The position numbers and the translations under genes were made by a program. The notes beneath the pieces were generated by a model. That model saw nothing but the letters and a program-made list of their open reading frames with translations, was not told the DNA's origin and did not search any database. From contig CALDZQ010000009.1 of assembly GCA_937944035.1 (NCBI GenBank), positions 1-6,016 of the forward strand: DNA of 6,016 nucleotides, read 5' to 3'. The number at the start of each line of letters is the position of its first letter. Within the stretch, counting starts at the first letter, position 1. Source of the DNA: an uncultured Neomegalonema sp. (GTDB lineage: Bacteria; Pseudomonadota; Alphaproteobacteria; Rhodobacterales; Rhodobacteraceae). Of this stretch, positions 1 to 5,673 are shown one piece after another.

Positions 1-256
1 AGTGCCGCATCAGATAGCGGATAAGCCCTTCATCGTTCCGCGCCGCTTTCGTGCCACGTCCGTAGGATACCCGCGCCGCCTGCACAATCGCGCCGTCATC
101 GCCCATATAATCGACCGCGCGCACGAACCCGTGGTCGAGCAAAGGCACTGCACTGTAAAGTTGCGCCTCCAACCCCGGTGACACCGCGCGATAGGTCGGC
201 GTCTGATGCGCACGTTGCGCAGCGATTTCGGCGATCTGCTCAGGGGTCAGGCTCAT
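1..256 (-). CDS. thyX: FAD-dependent thymidylate synthase ThyX, N-terminal part (cut by window edge)
   Basis: ThyX makes dTMP from dUMP in the cytoplasm, using methylenetetrahydrofolate as carbon donor and reduced FAD as hydride carrier. It replaces ThyA in many bacteria. The minus strand is open from an ATG at 254-256 to the window edge, giving 85 codons. Residues 41-69 (DHGFVRAVDYMGDDGAIVQA, then ARVSYGRGT) are the characteristic N-terminal ThyX block. The visible part ends in LIRYLMRH, which leads into the family signature RHRxxSxNExSxRY, so most of that motif and the rest of the protein lie outside the window. A purine-rich GAGAG (265-269, read on the minus strand) lies about 8 nt upstream of the ATG. 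The gene is divergent from gloA with a 67-bp gap. Identification is firm from the motif; completeness of the gene cannot be judged. Confidence 0.93.
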   Translation of the reverse strand, partial: MSLTPEQIAEIAAQRAHQTPTYRAVSPGLEAQLYSAVPLLDHGFVRAVDYMGDDGAIVQAARVSYGRGTKAARNDEGLIRYLMRH

Positions 257-323
257 GGGCTTTACTCTCGCGATTATGCGTCTAGCTTCACATCAATGTT
301 CAACGAAGCCGGGGACGGAAATT

Positions 324-755
324 ATGCCGATTGAGTATCTGCACACGATGGTCAGAGTCAAAGACATCGACGCCAGCAAGAAATTCTACTGCGACCTGCT
401 CGGCCTTGAGGAGCGTTCGCGCAAAGACCTTACCGGGGCCAAGGCCACCCTGATCTTCCTGTGCCAGCCGGGTGGCGGGCCGGGCAATGATCTGGAGCTG
501 ACCTATAACTGGGATTCAGACGAGGAGTATGACGGCGGACGCAACTTCGGCCACCTCGCCTATAACGTCGACAACATCTACGAGACCTGCCAAAAGCTGC
601 AAGACGGCGGCGTCACCATCAACCGCCCGCCGCGCGATGGCCGCATGGCCTTTGTCCGCTCGCCCGATGGTATCTCCATCGAATTGCTGCAACGTGGTGA
701 CGCTTTGCCGCCGCAAGAACCTTGGGCGAGCATGGAGAACACGGGGGAGTGGTAG
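324..755 (+). CDS. gloA: Lactoylglutathione lyase (glyoxalase I)
   Basis: Glyoxalase I converts the hemithioacetal of methylglyoxal and glutathione to S-lactoylglutathione, the first step of methylglyoxal detoxification in the cytosol. The 143-residue product starts MPIEYLHTMVRVKD and has the layout of the metal-dependent bacterial enzyme (E. coli GloA is 135 aa). The four expected metal ligands are all present: H7 (LHTM), E59 (LELTYNW), H77 (FGHLAY) and E120 (ISIELLQR). The ELTYNW motif and the closing SPDGISIELL are typical. The frame stays open upstream to an ATG at 255, but the added 23 residues do not look like GloA and would overlap the thyX start, so the ATG at 324 was chosen. It follows a GGGGACGGA stretch (311-319). 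The product ends with a short tail rich in P, W and E. The gene stands alone, divergent from thyX and convergent with the DUF1629-like gene. Confidence 0.94.
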   Translation: MPIEYLHTMVRVKDIDASKKFYCDLLGLEERSRKDLTGAKATLIFLCQPGGGPGNDLELTYNWDSDEEYDGGRNFGHLAYNVDNIYETCQKLQDGGVTINRPPRDGRMAFVRSPDGISIELLQRGDALPPQEPWASMENTGEW

Positions 756-766
756 TTGCCATGACC

Positions 767-858
767 AGAGTGAATTGCGATAAACTTGAGCCACATTTCG
801 CGCCAAAAACCGCGCGAAATGTGGTTCTTGGTAATTCAGGATAATCGCAATTCGCTCT
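767..858. repeat. Nested 92-bp palindrome between two convergent genes
   Basis: A perfect 13-bp inverted repeat (CCACATTTCGCGC at 791-803 and its complement at 812-824, with an 8-nt loop) sits inside an outer 15-nt inverted repeat. The outer arms, at 767-781 and 844-858, share the core GAATTGCGAT and differ at one position. The left and right halves therefore read as two inverted copies of one sequence, with a few extra bases between inner and outer arms on the right side. The element fills nearly all of the gap between the gloA stop (755) and the stop of the minus-strand gene (869). It could serve as a two-way transcription end, but no strong T-run follows the stem on either strand. A REP-like or MITE-like palindromic repeat is the alternative. 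The pairing is seen directly; the role is inferred. Confidence 0.8.
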
Positions 859-868
859 CTTCCCAAAC

Positions 869-1628
869 TCAATCCAGATAGGTCCAGCTTATGTTTTCCC
901 AAGGCTCATACGTCCCGCCCCGTTTGGAATAAAGATCGGCCCCGCTCACGCCGGCGCGATGCAGTGCTTTCAGAAAGGCAGGATTGAAAACCAGTGCGTT
1001 ATCGCCGCCTCCGAGTGCGTTGCTGCCCCAGAACGGATATTGCAACGCCCAATCCGCAACTTCCGGATAGCGGACAAATGATTTGAAAAGATCAGCGCCG
1101 CCAAAAAGCCTGTTCGTTTCCAGTTCAGGCTCTTCATAATAATTCATTGGCGTAATTTGAAACAAGACTACAGCGTACTGGTATCCGGTGGTAAAATCTT
1201 CACCTGTATTAGTGAGGATCCGCACCGGGAAAAATCTTACGGCTTCGGGCATCGCGGCCTCGAAAACCTGCTTCGCCTTTTCACTGACGACCAGCTTCGA
1301 ACGCGACGTAAACATATCCGGCAGAGGCCCCTGGAATTTTGCATTCGTCAGCCGCAAATCAGAATGCCAGACATCGGGTTCATCAGTCAGCTTCAAAAAA
1401 TACGCCGAACGGATACCGTGTTTCACGTCACTCAAATCAATTAAACGCTCCGGCGATTTGTCGGCGAGGCGCCCTATTGCCGTTTTTTTTTATGGCTTCA
1501 AGCGGCAAAGCCGGACCATCACCTGCGCCGTACACAGAATCATAGAGATAGATGACCTTCCGGCTCTCATCGACCGGCAAGGCAGGTTCGGGCGATGTAC
1601 GAACGACATCAATCGGTGTTTCAGTCAT
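869..1628 (-). pseudogene. DUF1629/Imm11-like protein gene, split by a frameshift at a poly-A run
   Basis: Two minus-strand frames together make one protein. The first runs from an ATG at 1626-1628 (GAGG about 10 nt upstream) for 48 codons and ends in LEAIKK. The second continues as TAIGRLADKSPERLIDLSD for 204 residues to the stop at 869-871. Removing one A from the A9 run (T's at 1483-1491 on the plus strand) joins them into about 252 aa. Unjoined, the first frame stops at 1437-1439 after 63 residues, and the second could start only at a TTG (1433-1435). The downstream part resembles the DUF1629/Imm11 family: LVVSEKAKQVFEAAMPEAVR with FFPVRI in the middle, and FNPAFLKALHRAGVSGADLY near the end. 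Imm11 proteins are predicted immunity proteins of polymorphic toxin systems, but many relatives have no known role, and no toxin gene is visible here. The split may be a true mutation, a homopolymer read error, or a site of slippage. Confidence 0.62.
1483..1491 (-). other. Nine-base A run at the frame junction
   Basis: The minus-strand reading is ATA AAA AAA AAC GGC in the upstream frame. With eight A's instead of nine it would read AAA AAA ACG GCA ATA and pass straight into the downstream frame. The shift needed is +1 (equivalent to -2). A canonical -1 slip at the A AAA AAC heptamer would instead reach a TAG within three codons. Runs of this length are prone to replication and transcription slippage, and to errors in some sequencing methods. 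Confidence 0.75.
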
Positions 1629-1735
1629 GTGAGAATGGCCTCTTGCGGTGTGAGGGATTTCAAACTCCTGCTTCACAATCGTACTCGGTTTATATCTCAA
1701 ACAACAACCAGGCCAGATATTCCCGAAGAAACCCC

Positions 1736-1764
1736 TTCTTTTTTAACGCCCGCCACCCTATATT
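1736..1764 (+). promoter_or_regulatory. Candidate promoter of ssrA
   Basis: TATATT at 1759-1764 matches a -10 box well. TTCTTT at 1736-1741 is a poor -35 box at a 17-bp spacing. A start near 1771 would place transcription just before the expected 5' end of the tmRNA acceptor piece. The stretch also lies between the start of the minus-strand gene and ssrA, where a promoter is expected. The -10 box is plausible; the -35 box is weak. Confidence 0.42.
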
Positions 1765-1961
1765 GAGGATGTTCGCGCAAGCGGACTATGGTGATAAACG
1801 CGCGTGTAATAGGCGGCTCGGACCCGGGGGCGGTACCCGGCGACTCCACCAAACATCCCGTCATTTGCGGGCGGATGGGGTCGAAACAGGATCGACGGAC
1901 GTTGAAAGGCGTTAGCTTTTACCCGGCATTGTACCGCCGTTATCGGGCTATTCGCACAATT

Positions 1962-2000
1962 GCAAATGACAATAGTGCTCCGGTTGCTCTCGCTGCGTAA
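1962..2000 (+). other. tmRNA tag reading frame (ANDNSAPVALAA)
   Basis: From the resume codon GCA at 1962-1964 to TAA at 1998-2000 the RNA encodes ANDNSAPVALAA. With the alanine carried by the tmRNA itself, the appended tag would be A-ANDNSAPVALAA. The ANDN start is the part recognised by alphaproteobacterial SspB, and the final LAA is the part recognised by ClpX. This is a short frame inside the RNA and not an independent gene. Confidence 0.9.
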
Positions 2001-2054
2001 GCAGTGCGAAAACTGGAACTGAGCCTTAGTCCTTAGCCGGATTAAGCGGGGTTC

Positions 2055-2086
2055 GGAGGTACCTGGCAACAGAAACCTCCACTTTT
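2055..2086 (+). terminator. Hairpin and short T-run at the ssrA 3' end
   Basis: GGAGGT (2055-2060) pairs with ACCTCC (2075-2080) around a 14-nt loop, and ACTTTT follows (2081-2086). The hairpin belongs to the conserved 3' end of the coding piece and may also help end transcription. The T-run has only four bases, so termination strength is uncertain. Confidence 0.45.
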
Positions 2087-2130
2087 CATCCTCATCACCC
2101 GTCCGTGTTTCGGTGTATGCAAAAAACCGC

Positions 2131-2158
2131 TTCACCACAGCGCGCAATCCGCTATTAT
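2131..2158 (+). promoter_or_regulatory. Possible promoter of sspB
   Basis: TTCACC (2131-2136) and TATTAT (2153-2158) have a 16-bp spacing and lie between the ssrA end and the proposed sspB start. Transcription would begin near 2165, leaving a leader of about 40 nt before the GTG at 2207. If real, this promoter rules out the longer open-frame starts at 2105 and 2117. Both boxes deviate from consensus, so this is a weak call. Confidence 0.3.
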
Positions 2159-2206
2159 CAGGCGGCGAAAGCGTGTTTTGTGTTATTCGCGGAAGCGGGG
2201 CAAACA

Positions 2207-2719
2207 GTGGTTGCAGGACCGATAGATTATCTTGAGTTGACCCGCGAGGGGTTGCGCAGCGTCATGGCAAAATCGCTCGCTCATACGATTGAACACGGCT
2301 TGTTTGATGAACAACATTTTTTCATCACCTATCTGACGACGCATAAGGGCGTGGTTATGCCCCCGTGGCTCAAGGCGCAATTCCCTGAACAGATCACGAT
2401 TGTCCTCCAGCATGAATTCCACGACCTCGCTGTTATGGATGACCGTTTCAGCGTGGGCCTCAGCTTCAGCGGCCGTACCGCGCAGTTGGTTGTGCCTTTT
2501 GCGGCGGTAAAAACCTTCATGGACCCCAGCGTGAATTTCCAGATCGACATCCCGATGCCCGAACCGGAAACAGATTTCGGGATTGATCCCTCCGCTGAAA
2601 GCGCGGGTGCGGAAATCGAGACCATGCCGGAGCGCGTGGCATCCGGTGAGGACGGTGAACAAGCCGACACCTCATCAGAAGCCGAAGTGGTCAGCCTCGA
2701 CGCCTTCCGCAAAAGATAG
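2207..2719 (+). CDS. sspB: SspB family ClpXP adaptor (alphaproteobacterial type)
   Basis: SspB binds the ssrA tag on rescued proteins and delivers them to the ClpXP protease in the cytosol. From a GTG start the product is 170 aa. The folded domain spans about residues 6-115, with typical blocks LRSVMAKSL, EQHFFITYLT, FPEQITIVLQHEFHDL, FSVGLSFSG and LVVPFAAVKTFMDPSVNFQI. An acidic, low-complexity linker follows (about 117-159). The protein ends in EVVSLDAFRKR, which resembles the ClpX-docking tail seen at the end of alphaproteobacterial SspB proteins. The frame is open back to GTG 2105 and ATG 2117, but the extra 30-34 residues are unlike SspB N-termini. The GTG at 2207 puts about five residues before IDYLEL, as expected, and follows GGAAGCGGGG (2191-2200). 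It lies just downstream of ssrA, which encodes its ligand. A GCGGG/CCCGC hairpin begins at the stop codon (2719-2732). Confidence 0.93.
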   Translation: MVAGPIDYLELTREGLRSVMAKSLAHTIEHGLFDEQHFFITYLTTHKGVVMPPWLKAQFPEQITIVLQHEFHDLAVMDDRFSVGLSFSGRTAQLVVPFAAVKTFMDPSVNFQIDIPMPEPETDFGIDPSAESAGAEIETMPERVASGEDGEQADTSSEAEVVSLDAFRKR

Positions 2720-2754
2720 CGGGCATCCCCGCACCGCTTGGAATCCCGGTCCTT

Positions 2755-2838
2755 TTGTCACCCCGCGACATGATCGCGGGGTCCGTCATTCAACGCGAGC
2801 GGAGCAATGGATACCGCGAACAAATCGCGGTAAGACAA
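2755..2838. repeat. Two-hairpin palindromic repeat in the sspB-fumC spacer
   Basis: Two short hairpins lie in inverted arrangement. The first pairs CCCCGCGA (2761-2768) with TCGCGGGG (2774-2781) around CATGA. The second pairs TACCGCGA (2812-2819) with TCGCGGTA (2825-2832) around ACAAA. The outer ends TTGTC (2755-2759) and GACAA (2834-2838) are also complementary, so the whole 84-bp unit is an imperfect palindrome of two related halves. The form recalls REP/BIME-type intergenic repeats, and similar CCGCGA/TCGCGG units are familiar to me from other alphaproteobacterial genomes. The rest of the 250-bp spacer shows no gene. There is a TTGACG at 2919-2924 that could be a -35 box for fumC, but no good -10 box at the right distance. 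Confidence 0.65.
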
Positions 2839-2969
2839 TGTCCTTATGGCTGGCGCAGAAAATCTACCTCACCCTGTTATAAGGCTCAAATCGCTCCAAC
2901 CCCCTCGCAATCCGTAATTTGACGCGGTATGACCCCCGCAATGACTCAAATTGTGGGAGAAATAGTCCG

Positions 2970-4370
2970 ATGGTCAGTTCAAATGTGCGCGTGGAAACCG
3001 ATTCCTTCGGCCCGCTGGATGTTCCCGCAGACCGCTATTGGGGCGCACAGACGCAGCGCTCGATCCTGAATTTCCCCATCGGTTGGGAAAAACAGCCCGT
3101 CGCCATCGTCCGCGCCCTCGGCGTCATCAAGAAAGCCTGCGCCACGGTCAACGCCCGCAACGGGGATCTCGATCAGGGCATCGCAGACGCCATCTGCACC
3201 GCAGCACAGGAAGTGATCGACGGCAAGCTCGACGACCATTTCCCGCTTGTGGTCTGGCAGACAGGGTCCGGCACACAGTCCAATATGAACGCCAATGAGG
3301 TGATCTCGAACCGCGCCATCGAGATGCTGGGCGGCGAGATGGGCAGCAAATCCCCCGTCCACCCGAACGACCATTGCAACCGCTCGCAATCGTCAAACGA
3401 TACCTTCCCCACCGCCATGCACATCGCAGCGGCCATGACCGCGCATAACGTTCTGATCCCCGGCCTCGAAAAATTGCGCGCCGTCTTGGAGGAGAAAACC
3501 AAAGCGTTTGACGCCATCATCAAGATCGGGCGCACCCATACCCAAGACGCCACCCCCCTCACGCTGGGGCAGGAATTCGGCGGCTATGAGTATCAGGTCC
3601 GCATGGGCATTTCCCGCGTCAACAACGCGCTTGAGAACATCTACCCCCTCGCCCAGGGCGGCACAGCGGTCGGTACGGGCCTGAATACCCGCGAGAACTT
3701 TGCGGCGGGCGTCGCCGATGAGATGGCTGAAATCACCGGGCTGCCCTTTGTCACCGCCGAGAACAAATTCGAGGCGCTCGCCGCCCATGACGCGGTGGTC
3801 GAGATGTCCGGCGCGCTGAAAACCGTCGCCGCGTCGCTGTTCAAAATCGCCAACGACATCCGCCTGCTCGGCTCCGGCCCCCGCTGTGGTCTGGGCGAGC
3901 TGAACCTGCCTGAGAACGAGCCGGGCAGCTCGATAATGCCGGGCAAGGTCAACCCGACCCAGTGCGAGGCGATCACACAGGTTTGCGCGCATGTTATGGG
4001 CAACGACGCCGCAATCGGTTTTGCCGGAAGCCAAGGCCATTTCGAGCTAAACGTTTATAAACCCATGATGATTTACAACCTGCTGCAATCAATGCAGCTG
4101 CTCGGCGATGCCTCGGTGGCCTTCACCGATAATTGCGTCAGCGGCATTGAGGCGAACGAGGAGCGGATTTCCAAACTGATGCGCGAGAGCCTGATGCTCG
4201 TCACCGCATTGGCCCCTGAAATCGGTTACGACAACGCCACCAAAGTCGCAAAAACGGCGCATAAGAACGGCACGACCCTGAAGGAAGAGGCGCTCAATCT
4301 GGGTTTCTGCGACGCAGAAACCTTCGAGCGGGTCGTTCGCCCTGAAACGATGATCGGTCCGAAAGGGTAG
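2970..4370 (+). CDS. fumC: Class II fumarate hydratase
   Basis: FumC interconverts fumarate and L-malate in the TCA cycle; class II enzymes are iron-free, oxygen-stable homotetramers of the fumarase/aspartase superfamily. The 466-residue product matches the usual length (E. coli 467). Key motifs are all present: TGSGTQSNMNANEV (98-111), GRTHTQDATPLTLGQE (187-202) with the catalytic-site H190, and the superfamily signature GSSIMPGKVNP (319-329) with catalytic S320, K326 and N328. The start MVSSNVRVETDSFGPLDVPA matches the family N-terminus. The frame is open 17 codons further upstream, but GGGAGA (2955-2960) is 9 nt before the ATG at 2970, which decides the start. Nothing is missing or truncated. 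The gene follows sspB on the same strand after a 250-bp spacer and precedes the lipoprotein gene by 37 bp with no clear terminator between, so the two may be co-transcribed. Confidence 0.97.
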   Translation: MVSSNVRVETDSFGPLDVPADRYWGAQTQRSILNFPIGWEKQPVAIVRALGVIKKACATVNARNGDLDQGIADAICTAAQEVIDGKLDDHFPLVVWQTGSGTQSNMNANEVISNRAIEMLGGEMGSKSPVHPNDHCNRSQSSNDTFPTAMHIAAAMTAHNVLIPGLEKLRAVLEEKTKAFDAIIKIGRTHTQDATPLTLGQEFGGYEYQVRMGISRVNNALENIYPLAQGGTAVGTGLNTRENFAAGVADEMAEITGLPFVTAENKFEALAAHDAVVEMSGALKTVAASLFKIANDIRLLGSGPRCGLGELNLPENEPGSSIMPGKVNPTQCEAITQVCAHVMGNDAAIGFAGSQGHFELNVYKPMMIYNLLQSMQLLGDASVAFTDNCVSGIEANEERISKLMRESLMLVTALAPEIGYDNATKVAKTAHKNGTTLKEEALNLGFCDAETFERVVRPETMIGPKG

Positions 4371-4407
4371 CCATTCCACAGGCTCCACGGGCAAAGCGGA
4401 GACTGAC

Positions 4408-4608
4408 ATGACACGAATTATGATGTGCCTCGCCTTGCTGATTTCGCTGTCCGGCTGCATCGGCACAGTGGTCGGCGCGGCGGTGGATGTGGTTGGCGGC
4501 ACGGTCGGTGTAGCGACCGATGTGGTGGTCGGGACCGTCGACATCACCACCGATGTGATCGGGACCGCCGTGGATGTTGTGACTCCGGGCGGTTCTGAGG
4601 ACGAATAA
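4408..4608 (+). CDS. Small repeat-containing lipoprotein
   Basis: I do not recognise this 66-residue protein beyond its type. It starts MTRIMM, followed by a hydrophobic stretch and a lipobox LSGC (14-17), so signal peptidase II should cut before C17 and leave a lipid-anchored mature part of 50 residues. The residue after C17 is I, not D, which under the E. coli rule favours the outer membrane. Residues 24-56 are three 11-residue repeats (AAVDVVGGTVG, VATDVVVGTVD, ITTDVIGTAVD), with aspartate at 27, 38 and 49. The mature part is almost only V, T, G, A, D and I, and ends in an acidic GGSEDE. A CGGAG site (4397-4401) is 6 nt before the ATG. It lies between fumC and cysK on the same strand. Its real expression is supported by the ribosome site and lipobox; function is unknown. 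Confidence 0.78.
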   Translation: MTRIMMCLALLISLSGCIGTVVGAAVDVVGGTVGVATDVVVGTVDITTDVIGTAVDVVTPGGSEDE

Positions 4609-4680
4609 CGTACTGTTGAACTGGACACTTGCGGCCCGGCACTGCATCTTCGTACAAGTATATTGAACGGAGATTCAGCC

Positions 4681-5649
4681 ATGACCGCCAGCACCGAAGC
4701 CCCCTTCGCCCGTGGAAAAATCTACGACGGCATCACCGATACCGTCGGCGGCACACCGCTCGTGAGGCTAAAAAATCTGGCGGAAGCGCATGGTGTGGAT
4801 GCGGAAATCCTTGTAAAGCTTGAGTTTTTTAACCCGCTCGCCAGCGTCAAGGACCGCATCGGCGTCGCGATGATCGACGCGCTTGAGGAATCCGGCGCGC
4901 TCAAACCGGGCGGTGTGGTGATCGAGCCGACCTCCGGCAACACCGGCGTCGGCCTCGCCTTCGTCTGCGCCGCGCGCGGGTACAAACTGGTCCTGTGTAT
5001 GCCCGAAAGCATGTCGATTGAGCGCCGCAAGATGCTGGCCCTGATGGGCGCGCAACTCGAACTCACGCCGAAAGAAAAAGGGATGAAAGGCGCGATTGCG
5101 CGGGCCGAAGAACTGCTCGCTTCAACTCCCGGCGCGATCATCCCGCAGCAATTCGAAAACCCCGCCAACCCCGCCATTCACGAGCGCACCACGGCGCTTG
5201 AAATCCTCGCCGATACGGACGGCGATTTCGACGCGTTCATCTCCGGCGTCGGCACGGGCGGGACAATCACGGGCTGCGCGCGGGTATTCAAGGGACAAGG
5301 CCACAAGGCGCAAATCATCGCCGTGGAGCCGGAAGACAGCCCCGTCATTTCGGGGGGCAGCCCCGGCCCGCACACCATTCAGGGTATCGGCGCGGGCTTC
5401 ATCCCCGGCAACCTGAACACGGCGCTGATCGACCGCACCATCACCATCGGCAACGCCACCGCTTTCGAGATCGCCCGCGAGGCTGCCCGCACCGAGGGAC
5501 TGCCCGTCGGCATCTCCTCCGGCGCGGCACTGGCGGCGGCGCTGGAAGTCGGCGCGGAACCGGAGATGAAAGGCAAACGGATCGTCGTCATCATCCCCAG
5601 CTTCGCAGAGCGCTACCTCTCGACAGCGCTGTTTGAGGGGCTGGGTTGA
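4681..5649 (+). CDS. cysK: Cysteine synthase A (O-acetylserine sulfhydrylase)
   Basis: CysK is a PLP enzyme that forms L-cysteine and acetate from O-acetyl-L-serine and sulfide, the last step of sulfur assimilation in the cytosol. The 322-residue product has the usual length. Motifs in order: GGTPLVRL (23-30), NPLASVKDR (51-59) with the PLP-binding K57, EPTSGNTG (82-89) as the substrate-binding loop, GVGTGGTITG (189-198) as the phosphate-binding loop, QGIGAGFIP (234-242) and GISSGAA (277-283). The QGIGAGFIP segment favours CysK over CysM. The C-terminal motif is SFAERYLST, where most relatives have SFGERYLST. The ATG at 4681 follows ACGGAG (4667-4672) by 8 nt; an in-frame TTG at 4663 was rejected. 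TATATT at 4659-4664 is a possible -10 box without a clear -35 box, but it lies so close to the ribosome site that it may not be used. A strong terminator follows. Confidence 0.97.
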   Translation: MTASTEAPFARGKIYDGITDTVGGTPLVRLKNLAEAHGVDAEILVKLEFFNPLASVKDRIGVAMIDALEESGALKPGGVVIEPTSGNTGVGLAFVCAARGYKLVLCMPESMSIERRKMLALMGAQLELTPKEKGMKGAIARAEELLASTPGAIIPQQFENPANPAIHERTTALEILADTDGDFDAFISGVGTGGTITGCARVFKGQGHKAQIIAVEPEDSPVISGGSPGPHTIQGIGAGFIPGNLNTALIDRTITIGNATAFEIAREAARTEGLPVGISSGAALAAALEVGAEPEMKGKRIVVIIPSFAERYLSTALFEGLG

Positions 5650-5673
5650 GGGGCCGCACTGCGATATAAACCA

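Larger units (their letters stand above)
1771..2086 (+). ncRNA. ssrA: Two-piece (circularly permuted) tmRNA
   Basis: tmRNA rescues ribosomes stalled on broken messages and adds a degradation tag. Gene order here is permuted, as in alphaproteobacteria: the acceptor piece comes first and the coding piece second. The acceptor piece (from about 1775) ends in a T-arm, CCGGG (1824-1828), loop GGCGGTA, CCCGG (1836-1840), then CGACTCC (1841-1847) and ACCA (1848-1851). The coding piece starts with GGGGTCG (1877-1883), which pairs with CGACTCC through seven base pairs including one G-U, closing the tRNA-like acceptor stem. The 25-nt segment between the pieces (1852-1876) contains a small CCCG/CGGG hairpin and would be removed. 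GATCGACGG (1890-1898) is the conserved 5' tmRNA motif. The coding piece ends in GGTTCGGAGGTACCTGGCAA and ACAGAAACCTCCA, a conserved alphaproteobacterial tmRNA 3' end as I remember it. Outer ends are estimates to within about 10 nt. Confidence 0.93.

Noticed and set aside
10..213. A 67-codon minus-strand frame rich in arginine
   Set aside because: It lies in another frame of the thyX 5' region, and the thyX frame has a clear family match.
273..303. thyX promoter with CATAAT (-10) and TTGAAC (-35) on the minus strand
   Set aside because: The spacing is 19 bp, and transcription would start at or inside the ribosome site just before the ATG, so it is unlikely to be functional as drawn.
1483..1491. 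Programmed -1 frameshift at A AAA AAC
   Set aside because: A -1 slip leads to CGG CAA TAG and stops at once. Joining the two halves needs +1 (or -2), so the canonical -1 mechanism does not fit.
1719..1744. Hairpin AAGAA/TTCTT followed by T's, as a terminator before ssrA
   Set aside because: The stem is only five A/T-rich pairs, and no plus-strand gene ends upstream. The T's more likely belong to the ssrA promoter region.
1188..1766. A 192-codon plus-strand frame opposite the Imm11-like gene
   Set aside because: The sequence has no recognisable protein pattern, has no convincing ribosome site, and overlaps the ssrA promoter. The minus strand gives the family match.
2919..2947. fumC promoter starting with TTGACG
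   Set aside because: TTGACG looks like a -35 box, but the bases at -10 distance (TGACTC) do not match. It is mentioned with the spacer only.
3393..4040. A 215-codon minus-strand frame inside fumC
   Set aside because: It is antisense to a complete fumC with all catalytic motifs. Long antisense frames are common in high-GC genes.
4089..4694. A 201-codon minus-strand frame across the fumC end and the lipoprotein gene
   Set aside because: It is antisense to fumC and to the lipoprotein with its lipobox. Its long T/V/P stretch is just the reverse reading of the 33-bp repeats.
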